Positions 23,907 to 32,612 of a stretch of DNA of 64,000 nt are shown piece after piece. Both the position numbers and the translations under genes were made by a program. Within the stretch, counting starts at the first letter, position 1. Every line of letters starts with the position of its first letter. This DNA comes from Pseudobdellovibrionaceae bacterium. GTDB taxonomy: Bacteria; Bdellovibrionota; FAC87; UBA2466; JACKAF01. The notes under the pieces were generated by a model that had not been told where the DNA came from, did not search any database, and saw nothing but the letters and a program-made list of their open reading frames with translations. The DNA lies in the NCBI GenBank assembly GCA_020635235.1, contig JACKAF010000003.1:372001-436000 (forward strand). Direction: 5' to 3'.

Positions 23907-25418
23907 ATGGAAAACCTTAGGAAAAAAATCCCGAGTGGTCAGGACGTCGCTATTCCGCCATTTATGCGCGACTGGCTAGCGGCACCCAAACTACATTTTA
24001 TCGACGGACATTTCGTAGCTTCGGAATCCACCTTTGAGACTATCCACCCTGGGGATGGGAGTGTGCTGGCGACCATTGGCCGTGGTGGGAAAAAAGAAGT
24101 GGACGCCGCGGTCGCGGCGGCGAAGGCCAGTTTCGAGCGAGGGGAATGGCGTTGCCGCAGCCTGGAAGAGCGTTGTGCGGCCTTGGAAAAACTAAGTACG
24201 CTCATCCTTGAGCACCTACCTGCGCTGGCTCTTTTGGAGTCACTCGATACTGGGAAACCTTTACGTGAGAGTTTCGAGGGCGATATTCCGAGAGCCGCTC
24301 GCAATTTTAAGTTTTTTGCGGAGTTTGCGCGGCAGGAAGGAAGCTCTTGTTACCCGCAGGGGAATGTTTTTCATTACTCGCAGCGAGAAGCACTGGGGGT
24401 TGTGGCACTTATTACACCGTGGAACTTGCCGCTCTATTTGGAAAGCTGGAAGTTGGCGCCGGCGCTTGCCATGGGAAACAGTGTCGTACTCAAGCCGTCT
24501 GAGTGGACGCCGCTGACAGCGGCTTACCTGGTCGAGTTTTTGCTCCCGCGTGTGGGAATTCCGAATGGAGTTGTTAATCTAGTGCATGGATTTGGCGACG
24601 GAGAGGCGGGAGAGTTCTTGGTCTCCCATCCCGACGTTTCGGCAATCTCTTTTACCGGAGAAACAAGGACCGGGCGTGCGATCATGCGATCCGCGGCGGT
24701 CGGACCCACTCGCTTATCCTTCGAGATGGGGGGCAAAGGGGCTTCAGTCGTTTTCGCCGATGCGGATTTGGAAAAAGCCGCGGAGCTTTGTGCGCGCGCT
24801 GCCTTTCGCAATCAGGGACAGATTTGCCTGGCGAGCCCTCGTGTTTTTGTAGAAAGTTCGTGTTTTGAGGCCTTCACGGAAAAACTCGCCGCCCGGGCGC
24901 GCGCGATTAAGTTGGGCAACCCACTAAACTACCAAACCGAGATGGGGGCTCTCATCGGGTCTGCACATTTTGAGAAGGTGAAGAGCTACCTGTCGTTGCT
25001 GAATACTCCAGCACGGGTGTGGGCGGGCGGCAAGACCCGTAGCCCGGGTTACTTTGTGGAACCCACCGTGGTTTCGGGGCTGCCCTTGGATCACGCCGTG
25101 TCCTGCGAAGAGATTTTTGGGCCCCTGGTCTCCGTTTACCCGTTTCAGTCCGAAGGCGAAGCCATTGAGGCGGTAAACGCCACGCCTTACGGGCTGTCGG
25201 CTTCTATCTGGACGCGTGATGGAGATCGAGCGCACCGGGTATCCAATGCCCTTCGCTGTGGTCTGGTTTGGGTGAACACATGGTTTTTGCGCGATCTGCG
25301 AGTGCCTTTCGGCGGGCAAAAGCGTAGCGGCCTTGGCAGAGAGGGAGGCGCGTTCAGTCTGGATTTCTATAGCGAGTGGAAGAGTGTCTCTATTCAATTC
25401 AGTGGGGAGGAAGGATGA
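23907..25418 (+). CDS. amnC: 2-Aminomuconate 6-semialdehyde dehydrogenase
   Basis: 503 residues, one base after the deaminase stop. NAD-dependent aldehyde dehydrogenase that oxidises the ring-fission product to 2-aminomuconate, before it can cyclise to picolinate. Catalytic Cys307 is in NQGQICLASPRVFVES and general base Glu273 in SFEMGGKGAS; the oxyanion Asn is in ITPWNLPLYLESWKLAPAL. It belongs to the hydroxymuconic-semialdehyde dehydrogenase group by motif. The next gene overlaps by four bases. Confidence 0.87.
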   Translation: MENLRKKIPSGQDVAIPPFMRDWLAAPKLHFIDGHFVASESTFETIHPGDGSVLATIGRGGKKEVDAAVAAAKASFERGEWRCRSLEERCAALEKLSTLILEHLPALALLESLDTGKPLRESFEGDIPRAARNFKFFAEFARQEGSSCYPQGNVFHYSQREALGVVALITPWNLPLYLESWKLAPALAMGNSVVLKPSEWTPLTAAYLVEFLLPRVGIPNGVVNLVHGFGDGEAGEFLVSHPDVSAISFTGETRTGRAIMRSAAVGPTRLSFEMGGKGASVVFADADLEKAAELCARAAFRNQGQICLASPRVFVESSCFEAFTEKLAARARAIKLGNPLNYQTEMGALIGSAHFEKVKSYLSLLNTPARVWAGGKTRSPGYFVEPTVVSGLPLDHAVSCEEIFGPLVSVYPFQSEGEAIEAVNATPYGLSASIWTRDGDRAHRVSNALRCGLVWVNTWFLRDLRVPFGGQKRSGLGREGGAFSLDFYSEWKSVSIQFSGEEG

Positions 25419-26209
25419 TAGAAAGCCGTACAGAAGCCTTGGCGATGGCGTTAGCGCACGCTGAAGAAGCGGGTACTACGATTCTTTCTCCGTCCAAGCA
25501 AGAAGGGGGACTGACGATTGAGCAGGCCTACGCGATTCAGATGCAAAATGTCCTGCGGCGCATGAAAAAAGGCGAACGCCTTGTCGGCTTTAAGCTAGGA
25601 CTGACGAGCGAAGAGGCCCAAAAACATTTTTCGGTATTTGAACCCGACTTTGGCCACCTTTTTTCCGGAATGCTGGTCGAGGAGGGCAGCGTGATCGATC
25701 TATCGACGCTCATCCAGCCGAAAGTTGAGGGCGAACTCGCTTTTGTAACGGGGCATGATTTGCAAGGACCCGGGGTAACTCTCGTCGATGTTGTCCGCGC
25801 CGTGGAGTGGGTGCTTCCCGCGATAGAAGTCATCGATAGCCGGATCCGTAACTGGGAAATTTCTGCTGCCGATACCATCGCGGACAATGCTTCCTCAGCG
25901 CGCGTGGTGCTGGGAAGAGGGCACCGTTTTTCTGGAGAACAAGACCTCTCGTTGATGGGGATGGCTCTGTCCAAGAACGGGGAGGTTCTTCATACCGGGG
26001 CGGGGGCGGCAGTGTTGGAGAATCCCTTGCACGCAGTTAGTTTTCTCGCCAACGAGCTCGGAAAGCACGGCCAGGTGTTGCCGGCGGGCTCCTTGATTCT
26101 TTCCGGTTCCCTGTCGGGAATGCTTGGAGTTGAGGCAGGCGATTTTTTTAAAGCGGAGTTTGACGGTTTGGGTTCAGTATCTGTTCGCTTTGGGAGAAAT
26201 GATGCTTAG
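25415..26209 (+). CDS. 2-Hydroxypenta-2,4-dienoate (2-oxopent-4-enoate) hydratase
   Basis: 264 residues from an ATG overlapping the dehydrogenase stop, with GGGGAGGA upstream. Member of the hydratase/decarboxylase family (MhpD/DmpE/DmpH). It has GFKLGLTSEEAQKHF, the metal-binding Glu pair region KVEGELAFV, EVIDSRIRNW and DTIADNASSARVVLG. The paralogue next door has the decarboxylase-like PRAEPELVIV version, so I assign hydratase here (DmpE/AmnF-like); the two could be the reverse. The product would be 4-hydroxy-2-oxovalerate, whose aldolase and acetaldehyde dehydrogenase are not in the window. Confidence 0.8.
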   Translation: MIESRTEALAMALAHAEEAGTTILSPSKQEGGLTIEQAYAIQMQNVLRRMKKGERLVGFKLGLTSEEAQKHFSVFEPDFGHLFSGMLVEEGSVIDLSTLIQPKVEGELAFVTGHDLQGPGVTLVDVVRAVEWVLPAIEVIDSRIRNWEISAADTIADNASSARVVLGRGHRFSGEQDLSLMGMALSKNGEVLHTGAGAAVLENPLHAVSFLANELGKHGQVLPAGSLILSGSLSGMLGVEAGDFFKAEFDGLGSVSVRFGRNDA

Positions 26210-26972
26210 TGAAAAAGCTATTCTTGAAAAACTGCAAGAGGCCCGCGAGGCGGCGAGTCCCCTCACCGCTTTTACGGCAGAAAGCCCGGAGTTTTCTGTC
26301 GAACAGGCATACCGTGTCCAGCGCCTGGGTCTAGAAAGTGCACTTGCCAAAGGCTCGGAGCTTTCGGGATACAAGATGGGCCTGACAAGTCGGGCGAAAC
26401 AGGTAGACGTGAACGTGGATCAGGCGATTTGCGGCTATCTGCTTAAAGAGTTTGAGAAAGATCCTTTTGAGGGGATCGAAAGAGCCCGCTACATCCATCC
26501 GCGAGCCGAACCCGAGTTGGTTATCGTGATGGGCAAAGCACTCAAAGGGCGGCCCAGTTTGCGCGAAGTGGCGGCCGCTGTCGACTACGTGACGATCGGT
26601 TTGGAACTCCTCGATAGCCGCTACGAAAAGTTCCAGTTTAAGCTCCCTGATGTCATTGCGGACAATACCTCTGCGGGCGCTTATGTCGTCGGCAGAACGC
26701 CAGTAAGAACCGACTGGGAAAGCCTTCGGCTAAAGGGCGTTTTGCTTCGAAAGAACGGGAGGCTCGTCCAAACGGGTTGCCCTGCGGCCGCACTCGGAGA
26801 TCCCCTTCAGTCGGTACGCCAACTGGTTTGTCAGCTGGCCGAATGGGAAGTCCCACTAGAGCCCGGGCAACTTGTGTTTACGGGCGGCGTAACCGCCAGT
26901 GTCCCGTTTGAGGCCGGAGATCTGATTGAATGTGAGTGGCCTTACGAGAAGCTTTCGATCGGTGTGAAATGA
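26199..26972 (+). CDS. 4-Oxalocrotonate decarboxylase
   Basis: 257 residues. GGGAG precedes two adjacent ATGs (26199 and 26202) overlapping the hydratase stop. Same fold as the hydratase, with the decarboxylase-type sequence IHPRAEPELVIVMGKAL, GLELLDSRYEKFQFKLPDVIADNTSAGAYVVG and FTGGVTASVPFEAGD. It removes CO2 from 2-oxo-hex-3-enedioate to give 2-hydroxypenta-2,4-dienoate; in known systems it forms a complex with the hydratase that passes the unstable product on, which fits the tight coupling. No 4-oxalocrotonate tautomerase gene lies nearby. Confidence 0.8.
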   Translation: MMLSEKAILEKLQEAREAASPLTAFTAESPEFSVEQAYRVQRLGLESALAKGSELSGYKMGLTSRAKQVDVNVDQAICGYLLKEFEKDPFEGIERARYIHPRAEPELVIVMGKALKGRPSLREVAAAVDYVTIGLELLDSRYEKFQFKLPDVIADNTSAGAYVVGRTPVRTDWESLRLKGVLLRKNGRLVQTGCPAAALGDPLQSVRQLVCQLAEWEVPLEPGQLVFTGGVTASVPFEAGDLIECEWPYEKLSIGVK

Positions 26973-28156
26973 TCTTTGATGTTTTTCACTCTATCAGTGA
27001 TCCTGTGATCGGGGGCCGGCAGCTGGGCAGTCGGACTGTTTTTGAGAATACCCGCGATCAGGCGGTTCTCGCGGAGTCGCTGGGTTTTGATACCTTTTGG
27101 CTAGCCGAGAGTCATTTCTCGTCCGAAGTGCAGAAGCAGACCTCGCTTGCAACCATTCCCAATTTTTCGGGAGAAGTTGGGCTAAATAGCGACTCCTTTC
27201 AACTCATCCAGTGGCTCGTCGGGCACACAAGAAAACTCAATTTCGGCACCGGCATCCACAACATTGTCGGCGGTAGTGGTGGCCCGATAGCGAGCGCGGA
27301 TCGTGCGAATTTTATCGCCTTCCTAAATGAAGCCTTCTGGGAGCGCACGCTCCACTGGGGAGTGGCTTCCGGCCGTTTTCCATACCAAAATGCGCCGTTT
27401 GGCTTAGTCCCGCGGGACGCAACGGAAAGAGATTTCTGGCCTTCGCTCGTGCGGTTTGCTTTTTTGGAGGCACTCGAGATTTTCCTAAGGCTTCTCTCAG
27501 GGGAAGTGTTGAATTCGGATCGAGTGGGGCGCTATGAAATTGGAGAGGGGGACCTCATCCACTATGGTGCGCGGGCGGAAGAGCTACGCAAAAAGTACAC
27601 TTTTCCCATTCCGGTAAAGCCCAGGTGGAGTTTTGAATCCTTGCAATTGGTACCAAATCTCCTGGATCGTCAGCACCTGCGAGTTGTTCTAGGATCTTCG
27701 GATCCGCGGGCACTTGAAACCGGCTGGAAGTTCTGGGATTTGGATCTTTTCAATCTTTCCTTTACGCCCCCCGAACGGATCCAGGCGCTGCACGAACAGA
27801 TGGATACCCTATGCAAAAAGACCCAGCGGGCGTGGCACCGTTCGCGTTTGCCGCGTACTGTGCTCACCTTTGTGGATCCAGATTCAAAAAAGGCGCACGT
27901 GCTTGCCCACGAGGTTCTCGACACCTACATCGAAGCCATGCGGGGCACGGCTCAGGTTCCTGATAAGAATGTGCTATTGGAACGCGCGCTCATTGGGGAC
28001 GCCGTAGAAGTGCGCGAACAACTGCATCCCGAAAACCCGCGAGGCATCCACGCGGACGATCGTCTGATGCTTTGGTTCGAATTCAATCAAAATGACGGTT
28101 CGGCTATCTGTCGTCGAATGAAATACTTTATGGAAGAAGTAGCGGCACGCCTCTGA
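26969..28156 (+). CDS. Luciferase-like (LLM) flavin-dependent monooxygenase
   Basis: 395 residues, ATG overlapping the decarboxylase stop (ATGA). The bacterial luciferase-like barrel is recognisable from ESLGFDTFWLAESHF, RKLNFGTGIHNIVGGSGGP, NFIAFLNEAFWERTLHWGVASGRFPYQNAPFG and the closing region. Such enzymes use reduced FMN and oxygen to hydroxylate or oxidatively cleave substrates. No aminophenol meta-cleavage pathway I know contains an LLM enzyme, yet it is the last gene of this coupled operon. It could prepare the aminophenol substrate, for example by ring hydroxylation or side-chain removal, but the substrate is not shown by sequence. No flavin reductase gene is nearby. Confidence 0.82.
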   Translation: MIFDVFHSISDPVIGGRQLGSRTVFENTRDQAVLAESLGFDTFWLAESHFSSEVQKQTSLATIPNFSGEVGLNSDSFQLIQWLVGHTRKLNFGTGIHNIVGGSGGPIASADRANFIAFLNEAFWERTLHWGVASGRFPYQNAPFGLVPRDATERDFWPSLVRFAFLEALEIFLRLLSGEVLNSDRVGRYEIGEGDLIHYGARAEELRKKYTFPIPVKPRWSFESLQLVPNLLDRQHLRVVLGSSDPRALETGWKFWDLDLFNLSFTPPERIQALHEQMDTLCKKTQRAWHRSRLPRTVLTFVDPDSKKAHVLAHEVLDTYIEAMRGTAQVPDKNVLLERALIGDAVEVREQLHPENPRGIHADDRLMLWFEFNQNDGSAICRRMKYFMEEVAARL

Positions 28157-28158
28157 GT

Positions 28159-29862
28159 CTACTGAAGGCGGCGGGTGCTTTTGCCGTTTCCGTTCGGGCT
28201 GGGAGCTTCTTCTCCCATCGCCACTACCCGGCGCAGATCCGGAAGCTCATGCATGCGGCTGCGTTCAAAATTCGGAATCACATCGTTTTGCAGGAACTCA
28301 TAAATCGCAAGATGAGATTCCAAAGGGGCGTGGAGAATATCGCGGACCGAAGGCGCAATGTAATCCGAATACTGCGCGAAAATTGGGGCTAACTTGGAAA
28401 GTAGCAGTCCATAGGCGCGCTCGTTGGTGCGGATGTTGGCCCAATCGGTTTCCCAGGTCGGCGGCAACGGCATGCCAAGACTTTCCATCGCTCGCTTGAG
28501 TTCCGCTCGAAGCGAATCCCACAAAAGCTGTTGATTTTTGTGGGCTTCTACATTGAACGGGGCTTTTGCGTGCAGCTGATACAAGTAGAGCAAGTCGTTG
28601 GCCGACGGAAAAGCGGGAAGAGAGGCGAGCAGGTTGTGGCCGCCACCTGGGACGCGGACAGTGCGGGCGATGTCGCCAGAAGGAACGTTCTCAGTCAGGC
28701 GTTCATACTCCGCGTACACTTCCTTGGAAACCTCGTAGTCCATGCCGCCGTACATGACCAGTACTGGCACGCCGTTAAAGGGCTGCGGGTTGTGCTGGAA
28801 ATCCATTTGCCCGACCATTTTCACGGCCCAGTCAAATCCCCACATGTTGGGGACAAACTCCCCATCTTCGACAAATTGGTGAAGTCGTGCAACGTCTTCT
28901 TTGAGCTTGATGCTGGGGTGCACCGGGCTAATGAGAATCAGACCGTCCAAAAGATCGGGGTACTTTTGAATGAGCTGCATATATTTTGCTGTCGAGCCAC
29001 TCTTAGCCAAAGGCACTACGGGCAGACCGAATCTTTTGACCTCTCTCAAGTAGCTCGCTTCCCATTCGATCCAATGATCTACCGTAGGGAATTTGTCGGG
29101 ATCGGGTCCCATGCCGTGACCGGGATCGTCTTTGGCTTCGGCCGCGACCACGAGATCGGGGAAACGCTCGAAGAGGGTTTCACGGACTGAAGGGGTGTTT
29201 CCGTCTCGGGTCGATCCACTTCGTTTTTTGCTGGCGCGCGTGACCAGAGTCACGAAATCTAGCATCGGTCCCGAGTGGCTGTACCAGGCGCCGTTTCCGT
29301 GCGCGATCGGCATAAAAACTCTGCTGTCGCTCGAGTAGCGGACGAGCTCGCGCTTTTGATTGGTTTCTCTTTGGACGGAGCTGAAAAAGCGAACCGTTTC
29401 AAGGCCGGGATCCCACTCGGCCTTGGGAGTTTTTTTCTGGCCTCTGTAGGTGGTGTTGCCTTCCTCATCCAAAGCCATAGCATTGCCAGCCACAATTTCG
29501 GGCAAGGCCGCCGGGACCGACTTTCTGCGCATGAGTTCGAGGCGGGCTGGAACCAAGCCCATGTGGAGCAGGCACTCACCGTTGCCCTTGTGCCCGTTTG
29601 TTCCGTGACCGTTGGTCGGCGTATAGGCGGTGCCGTTCAGGATATGCGGACCGGCACTATCAAGCGAGAGCTCAGTACCGCCGTCGGTGCCCACGGGGTG
29701 TTGCCCGCTAGGAAAAAGGGATGAAGGAAGGGGAGCTCGGTCGGGTCGATTGGAATGTGGATCCGAGCTCCCCTGGGAGACTGCCGTTACACATACAAGT
29801 AGGACAATATAGCCAAGCCATTGCAAAGCATCATTCCTAAGTACTTGTATTTGCACCACCAC
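28159..29862 (-). CDS. Secreted alpha/beta hydrolase 1
   Basis: About 567 residues from a GTG cluster (29856-29862) that follows AAGGAAAA; this gives a clean signal peptide (LQWLGYIVLLVCVTAVSQG). The frame extends to 29976 without a ribosome site. A Gly/Asn-rich low-complexity linker (NGHGTNGHKGNGE) precedes the hydrolase domain. The catalytic Ser is in VVPLAKSGSTAKYM, the acid in PVLVMYGGMDYEV and the His in VRVPGGGHNLL. The nucleophile elbow reads A-K-S-G-S instead of G-x-S-x-G. A paralogue is encoded at 30892-32421. It lies convergent with the aminophenol operon (2 bases between stops) and divergent from the LysR gene. Function likely an esterase or amidase outside the cytoplasm. Confidence 0.75.
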   Translation of the reverse strand: MVVQIQVLRNDALQWLGYIVLLVCVTAVSQGSSDPHSNRPDRAPLPSSLFPSGQHPVGTDGGTELSLDSAGPHILNGTAYTPTNGHGTNGHKGNGECLLHMGLVPARLELMRRKSVPAALPEIVAGNAMALDEEGNTTYRGQKKTPKAEWDPGLETVRFFSSVQRETNQKRELVRYSSDSRVFMPIAHGNGAWYSHSGPMLDFVTLVTRASKKRSGSTRDGNTPSVRETLFERFPDLVVAAEAKDDPGHGMGPDPDKFPTVDHWIEWEASYLREVKRFGLPVVPLAKSGSTAKYMQLIQKYPDLLDGLILISPVHPSIKLKEDVARLHQFVEDGEFVPNMWGFDWAVKMVGQMDFQHNPQPFNGVPVLVMYGGMDYEVSKEVYAEYERLTENVPSGDIARTVRVPGGGHNLLASLPAFPSANDLLYLYQLHAKAPFNVEAHKNQQLLWDSLRAELKRAMESLGMPLPPTWETDWANIRTNERAYGLLLSKLAPIFAQYSDYIAPSVRDILHAPLESHLAIYEFLQNDVIPNFERSRMHELPDLRRVVAMGEEAPSPNGNGKSTRRLQ

Positions 29863-29996
29863 TTTTCCTTTTCCTAGCCTCCGGTGGTTGCGACCGTCGG
29901 CCAGGACAGCCTGAGTGCCCATCTGGGAGGGTGGACACCACAGGTGATTTTTCGGTTGCAGACCATTACTTGCCACAACGCATAAATTATTGAAAT

Positions 29997-30021
29997 TTCA
30001 TAATTGTAATGTAATTATGAA
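29997..30021. promoter_or_regulatory. 25-bp dyad, probable LysR operator
   Basis: TTCATAATT-N7-AATTATGAA is a perfect 9-bp inverted repeat centred in the gap between the hydrolase 1 gene and the LysR gene, ending five bases before the regulator's ATG. A second palindrome, TGAAATTTCA (29991-30000), adjoins it. LysR-type regulators bind AT-rich T-N11-A dyads in just this position and repress themselves. Confidence 0.65.
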
Positions 30022-30026
30022 TTTTA

Positions 30027-30890
30027 ATGAGTTTACTTAGCCCGCAGTTAGAGGCCTTTATGGCCATCGTTCGCCGGTCCACCGTCCAGCAGGCAGCTTC
30101 CGATCTGGGGATCACCCAAACCGGTGTGACCCAGAGGATTCGTACTTTAGAGGGACGCCTGGAAGCGACTCTCTTTACGCGCTCGCGCCGTGGAATGCGG
30201 CTAACGACCGAAGGCGAAGCCCTTCTGCGCTACTGCCAGGCCGCTTTGCAGCTCGAAGGCGAGGTGCTTGCGAAAATTCAAAAGACCGGGACGATGGCAG
30301 AAATCCAAGTTCGGATGACGGGCCCATCCAGTATCATGCGTTCGCGTGTTATCCCTGTAGTCGTAAAGCTCCTACGTGAATTTCCAGAACTCGTTTACAA
30401 CTTTGATTTGGACGATGGGGAAAAAGGTGCCCACAAGCTTAAGGCCGGGGAGAGCGACCTGGCCGTTATTCCCCGCGATGAAGTCGTGCCGGAGATGGAT
30501 AGCAAGCTGTTACAACCTGAGCGTTATATTCTCGTAGGCCCTGCAAAGTGGAAGAAGATCCCCCTCCCAGAAATCATCAACGAAAAACACATCGTGGATT
30601 TTGATTCCCATGACAAGATGACACTTTCCTATTTGCGCGAGCACGGATTGCGCGAGATGGCGCACCCCATTCGCCACTTGGCCAATAATACGGATGCGCT
30701 CACTGCGATGGTGATGATGGGAGTCGGGTACTCCGTTTTGGACGAGCAGTTTGCGGCACCGTATATCCGTCAGGGACACTTAGCGGATCTAAACCCAGGT
30801 TGCTTCTACGAGAACAGTCTGGCTCTGGTTTGGTACCCACGTCCCCAAATGCCGCGCTATTTCGCTGAAATTATTAAGGCCGTTAAGTAG
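30027..30890 (+). CDS. LysR-family transcriptional regulator
   Basis: 287 residues. N-terminal winged helix-turn-helix (FMAIVRRSTVQQAASDLGITQTGVTQRIRTLEGRLEATLFTRSRRGMRLT) and a periplasmic-binding-protein-like effector domain from about residue 90. No recognisable ribosome site precedes the ATG and the operator nearly abuts it, so translation may be leaderless or weak. It is flanked by two paralogous hydrolase genes, both read leftward, and separates the aminophenol operon from the tryptophan genes; the island is its likely regulon. The effector is plausibly a tryptophan or aminophenol metabolite. Confidence 0.92.
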   Translation: MSLLSPQLEAFMAIVRRSTVQQAASDLGITQTGVTQRIRTLEGRLEATLFTRSRRGMRLTTEGEALLRYCQAALQLEGEVLAKIQKTGTMAEIQVRMTGPSSIMRSRVIPVVVKLLREFPELVYNFDLDDGEKGAHKLKAGESDLAVIPRDEVVPEMDSKLLQPERYILVGPAKWKKIPLPEIINEKHIVDFDSHDKMTLSYLREHGLREMAHPIRHLANNTDALTAMVMMGVGYSVLDEQFAAPYIRQGHLADLNPGCFYENSLALVWYPRPQMPRYFAEIIKAVK

Positions 30891-30891
30891 G

Positions 30892-32421
30892 CTAGGGCGA
30901 GGTAGTGGCAGGTTCTTCTACGGCTCTTGCGGCCGCGATTTGTTCCTGGCGCTCGTTGACCGCGTTCAAGAAGTCGTACACGTGTGTGTAGACATCCACC
31001 ACCGTATCCTTGCCTTCGTTGGGCATCGACTTGTGAGCCACGGCGACGACATCGTGTCCGACGCCTTTCCAGGATCCATAGCGAGTGAGCGGCTGGAATT
31101 GCCGCGCGCGTTGTGTGTGCCAGCGGTACGCAAACCGCACGCTATGGGGTACCTGCCAATCCGATTCCCCCCAAACGACGTATGTGGGAATCCCATTAAA
31201 AGGACTCCGGTTGCGGTGCCAGTTCAGCGGCCCGCTGTCAGCTGCCCCCATGTCTTTGTTCCATCCAAAAAGGACCTCCAACCCACGGAGATTCGGTACA
31301 AATTCGTCCCGTCTAATTTTCTCTTCAATCCAACTGCGCCGTTGATCGTTGGAACCGCCCGGAAGCGAACCCAATTTATCCAGGAAGGCGATCTGGTCTG
31401 GCGTCGCCCCAATCAGCCCCAGCGACTGCATGTTGGATAACCACGCAAGGCGTTCACGCAGTCCCGTGGCGGGAAAACCGCCGAGCGTATCGATCATCGA
31501 ATTGACCGTACTTATGCGGGCTCCCAAGTCTCCTTCAGCGTCTCCAGGGATAATCAGGTTTCCCGCCTCTGCTTGGCTGCGAATCCACGCCAAACGTTCT
31601 GCCTCTTCGCCAATCTTGTATTCACCCGTTTGCTCGGCGTGCTCATAGGCAAGCCGTTCGTTTTCTTTTAAGCCCACGGTCGGGTGCATGGGTCCAATCA
31701 AGATCATTCCAGCGAGCAGGTCCGGACGCATGTGCGCGATGGCCGGCATTAGACCGGTCGATGCGCTCCGAGCGATGGCCACCAAGGGCAAGCCGCCAGA
31801 GGCCTTTTTCATGTCTTCAAACCATTCGATCAAATAGGCGATCTGGGCCTTTGCGGTGACATAGTCATCTAAATGTCGACCCGCTCCGTAGCCCGGAAGA
31901 TCGATGGACTCCGAAACAGTGGGCAGCCAGGTCGGCAGACCCTTCAGCGTGTCGGCAAGGGAGCCCTTCTTGCTCTTGGTGCTCATCATGATGTTCATGA
32001 AGTTTAGCCACGAGCCCCCTTGGCTTTTCATTCCCCCACCACCGTGGATTACCGCTAGATGCAATTTAGGAGCGACTTCCCCGTGTTTTGCGCCGTAGTT
32101 AATTTTCCCCGGCACTCTGCCATCTTTGTGGTGGTACACGATTGTCTGCAGTTTGGGGTGAAAAGAGGCTTCGAACAAACTGTACTGATTGTTGCCGAGA
32201 TAAACCTTGTTTCCTCGGATCGCAATGCTTTGGCCCTCAATGAGGTTGCGAGTCGTCTGCCACTGAAGCAGATGCGCGCGGCACAACGGATCATCCAGAT
32301 GCGTAACGGATGCCCATGCCGCTTGGGATGCCCAGATAAAAAGTGTTGCAAGTCCTATTAGCCGCAAAGCCCCTACCTCTTGCCCCTTCGAGCTATTAAC
32401 GGGAGTTCTCAAATTTTCCAT
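30892..32421 (-). CDS. Secreted alpha/beta hydrolase 2
   Basis: 509 residues with a signal peptide (LRLIGLATLFIWASQAAWA). Oxyanion loop AVIHGGGGMKSQGG, catalytic Ser in VAIARSASTGLMPA, acid in TYVVWGESDWQVPH and His in WKGVGHDVV. Paralogous to hydrolase 1: both share LIGPMHPTVGLKE / LISPVHPSIKLKE after the nucleophile and the same non-canonical elbow (A-[KR]-S-[GA]-S-T). Secretion means the substrate is met outside the cytoplasm, so it is unlikely to be a cytosolic pathway step; release of aromatic amides or esters for uptake is a reasonable guess. One base separates its stop from that of the convergent LysR gene. Confidence 0.75.
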   Translation of the reverse strand: MENLRTPVNSSKGQEVGALRLIGLATLFIWASQAAWASVTHLDDPLCRAHLLQWQTTRNLIEGQSIAIRGNKVYLGNNQYSLFEASFHPKLQTIVYHHKDGRVPGKINYGAKHGEVAPKLHLAVIHGGGGMKSQGGSWLNFMNIMMSTKSKKGSLADTLKGLPTWLPTVSESIDLPGYGAGRHLDDYVTAKAQIAYLIEWFEDMKKASGGLPLVAIARSASTGLMPAIAHMRPDLLAGMILIGPMHPTVGLKENERLAYEHAEQTGEYKIGEEAERLAWIRSQAEAGNLIIPGDAEGDLGARISTVNSMIDTLGGFPATGLRERLAWLSNMQSLGLIGATPDQIAFLDKLGSLPGGSNDQRRSWIEEKIRRDEFVPNLRGLEVLFGWNKDMGAADSGPLNWHRNRSPFNGIPTYVVWGESDWQVPHSVRFAYRWHTQRARQFQPLTRYGSWKGVGHDVVAVAHKSMPNEGKDTVVDVYTHVYDFLNAVNERQEQIAAARAVEEPATTSP

Positions 32422-32473
32422 TTGGTTCGATGCCTGGGGATCACCTTAGCCAAACCCCACGACGCCTGTCACC

Positions 32474-32591
32474 ATAAAATTTTATCAATTATTTTAAATG
32501 CTTAGATCGCGACGCGGAGTTTAAGGGTTTTGTAAAGCACAATTTGCGGCGGTTTTGCCCATTTCCAAAGCCTCAAACTCACTTTAAAGTG
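32474..32591. promoter_or_regulatory. Divergent regulatory region with two perfect palindromes
   Basis: ATAAAATTTTAT (32474-32485) and CACTTTAAAGTG (32580-32591) are perfect 12-bp palindromes between the start codons of hydrolase 2 (left) and the asparaginase-KynB fusion (right). The second ends 21 bases before the fusion's ATG, where a repressor would block transcription. The first lies in an AT-rich block resembling the dyad at 29997-30021. Confidence 0.45.
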
Positions 32592-32612
32592 GGCGGTCTA
32601 TGGGGAGAGTGC

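Noticed and set aside
28531..29190. 219-residue frame opposite hydrolase 1
   Set aside because: Antisense shadow; the hydrolase frame carries the catalytic motifs.
30940..31440. 166-residue open frame opposite hydrolase 2
   Set aside because: Shadow of the hydrolase; no family motif or start signal.
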